Below are positions 5,098 through 5,322 of a stretch of 5,322 bases of DNA, in pieces. Origin of the DNA: CALACW01 sp002431305 (GTDB taxonomy: Bacteria; Bacillota; Clostridia; Oscillospirales; Acutalibacteraceae); the NCBI GenBank assembly GCA_937890355.1, contig CALACW010000137.1, forward strand, positions 1-5,322, given 5' to 3'. The notes beneath the pieces were generated by a model. That model was not told where the DNA came from, did not search any database, and was given only the letters and a program-made list of their open reading frames with translations. The position numbers and the translations under genes were made by a program. The first letter of the stretch is position 1, and the number at the start of each line of letters is the position of its first letter.

Positions 5098-5119
5098 ATA
5101 TTTAAATATAACCGGTTAT
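5098..5119. promoter_or_regulatory. Two abutting 12-bp perfect palindromes upstream of dnaA
   Basis: ATATTTAAATAT (5098-5109) and ATAACCGGTTAT (5108-5119) overlap by two bases. The second, centred on CCGG in AT-rich DNA, looks like a dimeric operator. They lie about 220 bases upstream of dnaA. No specific regulator is recognised. Confidence 0.4.
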
Positions 5120-5166
5120 TACATTATAATATATGTTTTTTGAATCTGTAATCCCCGCAAAGCAAT

Positions 5167-5181
5167 AATTTATCGCATAAA
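5167..5181. repeat. Small AT-rich inverted repeat
   Basis: ATTTAT and ATAAAT arms flank CGC. The stem is short and AT-only, so it is more likely a weak operator-like symmetry than a stable hairpin. Confidence 0.25.
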
Positions 5182-5204
5182 TCAATTATAAGGAATGAAC
5201 AAAT

Positions 5205-5303
5205 TATGTAGGGGAAGACATTGTCTTCCCGGGGTAAAGGCAGAAAATTTTTAATTATGATTTTACTTTCGGAAACCCGGAAATTTCATATTGCTGACGC
5301 AAT
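5205..5303. repeat. Palindrome-rich element, possibly an interspersed repeat
   Basis: Its core is a perfect inverted repeat, GGGAAGACA (5212-5220) and TGTCTTCCC (5222-5230), around one base. It is followed by a GC-rich step CCGGGG, an AT-rich stretch, and a second hairpin ATTGC/GCAAT with a TGAC loop (5290-5303). The GTAGGGG...CCC style resembles short intergenic palindromic repeats that I recall from gut Clostridia genomes, but that is memory, not a search. There is no T-run beside the core, so a simple terminator is unlikely. The element borders are guesses. Confidence 0.4.
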
Positions 5304-5322
5304 GTTATTATTCATATTACCG

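Larger units (their letters stand above)
4900..5322. other. Non-coding region upstream of dnaA
   Basis: About 420 bases with no convincing gene on either strand. It should contain the dnaA promoter on the minus strand, but I see no pair of good -35 and -10 boxes; TATAAT (5067-5072) lacks a matching -35. There is no GTTCAAA heptamer here, only one imperfect TTTTGAATC (5138-5146), and no canonical DnaA box. The divergent rpmH that often lies upstream of dnaA in Bacillota is not present. The right third holds palindromic elements, and the far end runs off the window. Confidence 0.6.

Noticed and set aside
5195..5254. Plus-strand 19-codon frame after AAGGA
   Set aside because: The AAGGA abuts the ATG with no spacing and the frame runs through the palindromic repeat.
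5257..5322. Plus-strand frame open to the window edge (22 codons)
   Set aside because: No ribosome-binding site and no recognisable N-terminus; it overlaps palindromic sequence. Needs sequence beyond the window.
1..5322. Novel defence system, CRISPR array, phage or transposase genes
   Set aside because: All coding space is occupied by conserved origin-region housekeeping genes; no spaced repeats or mobile-element proteins are present.

Overview
The window is the chromosomal replication-origin block of a bacterium, almost certainly Bacillota and most likely an uncultured or poorly characterised member of Clostridia. The order dnaA, dnaN, S4-domain gene (yaaA), recF, remB, gyrB is the classic low-GC Gram-positive origin cluster. 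The DNA is AT-biased, with AT-only runs around the origin and frequent ATA isoleucine codons. All genes lie on the minus strand, so they read from high to low coordinates. That is leading-strand orientation for a fork moving left from the origin.

Reading in gene order: 4876-5322 is a non-coding region upstream of dnaA. It holds the dnaA ribosome-binding site, AT-rich DNA, two abutting 12-bp palindromes and a strong 9-bp-arm palindrome. dnaA is at 3472-4875. The 319-bp dnaA-dnaN intergenic region (3153-3471) is the probable oriC. dnaN (2049-3152), yaaA (1793-2041), recF (699-1796) and remB (437-697) are packed with gaps of 7, -4 and 1 bases, so they look like one translationally coupled operon. 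After a 95-base gap with a GC-rich hairpin comes gyrB, of which only the first 113 codons are present (1-341).

The functional theme is initiation and early replication: initiator DnaA, sliding clamp DnaN, repair-loading ATPase RecF and gyrase. A predicted RNA-binding S4 protein and a RemA/RemB-family regulator ride along, as in Bacillus.

The most interesting feature is the origin. I find no canonical DnaA box (TTATCCACA) outside coding DNA. Instead the dnaA-dnaN gap carries six same-orientation copies of a related 9-mer, consensus TGTTCAAAA on the plus strand. Two abutting copies sit next to a short GC spacer, a six-unit DnaA-trio-like tract and an AT-rich segment, which is the layout of the Bacillus subtilis basal unwinding element. 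In the same genome DnaA carries changes at residues that read the DnaA box (GRDHTT-type motif becomes GKKHST, and RPRQ becomes NARN). Together these suggest co-evolved, shifted DnaA/DnaA-box specificity. This is inference from sequence and has not been tested.
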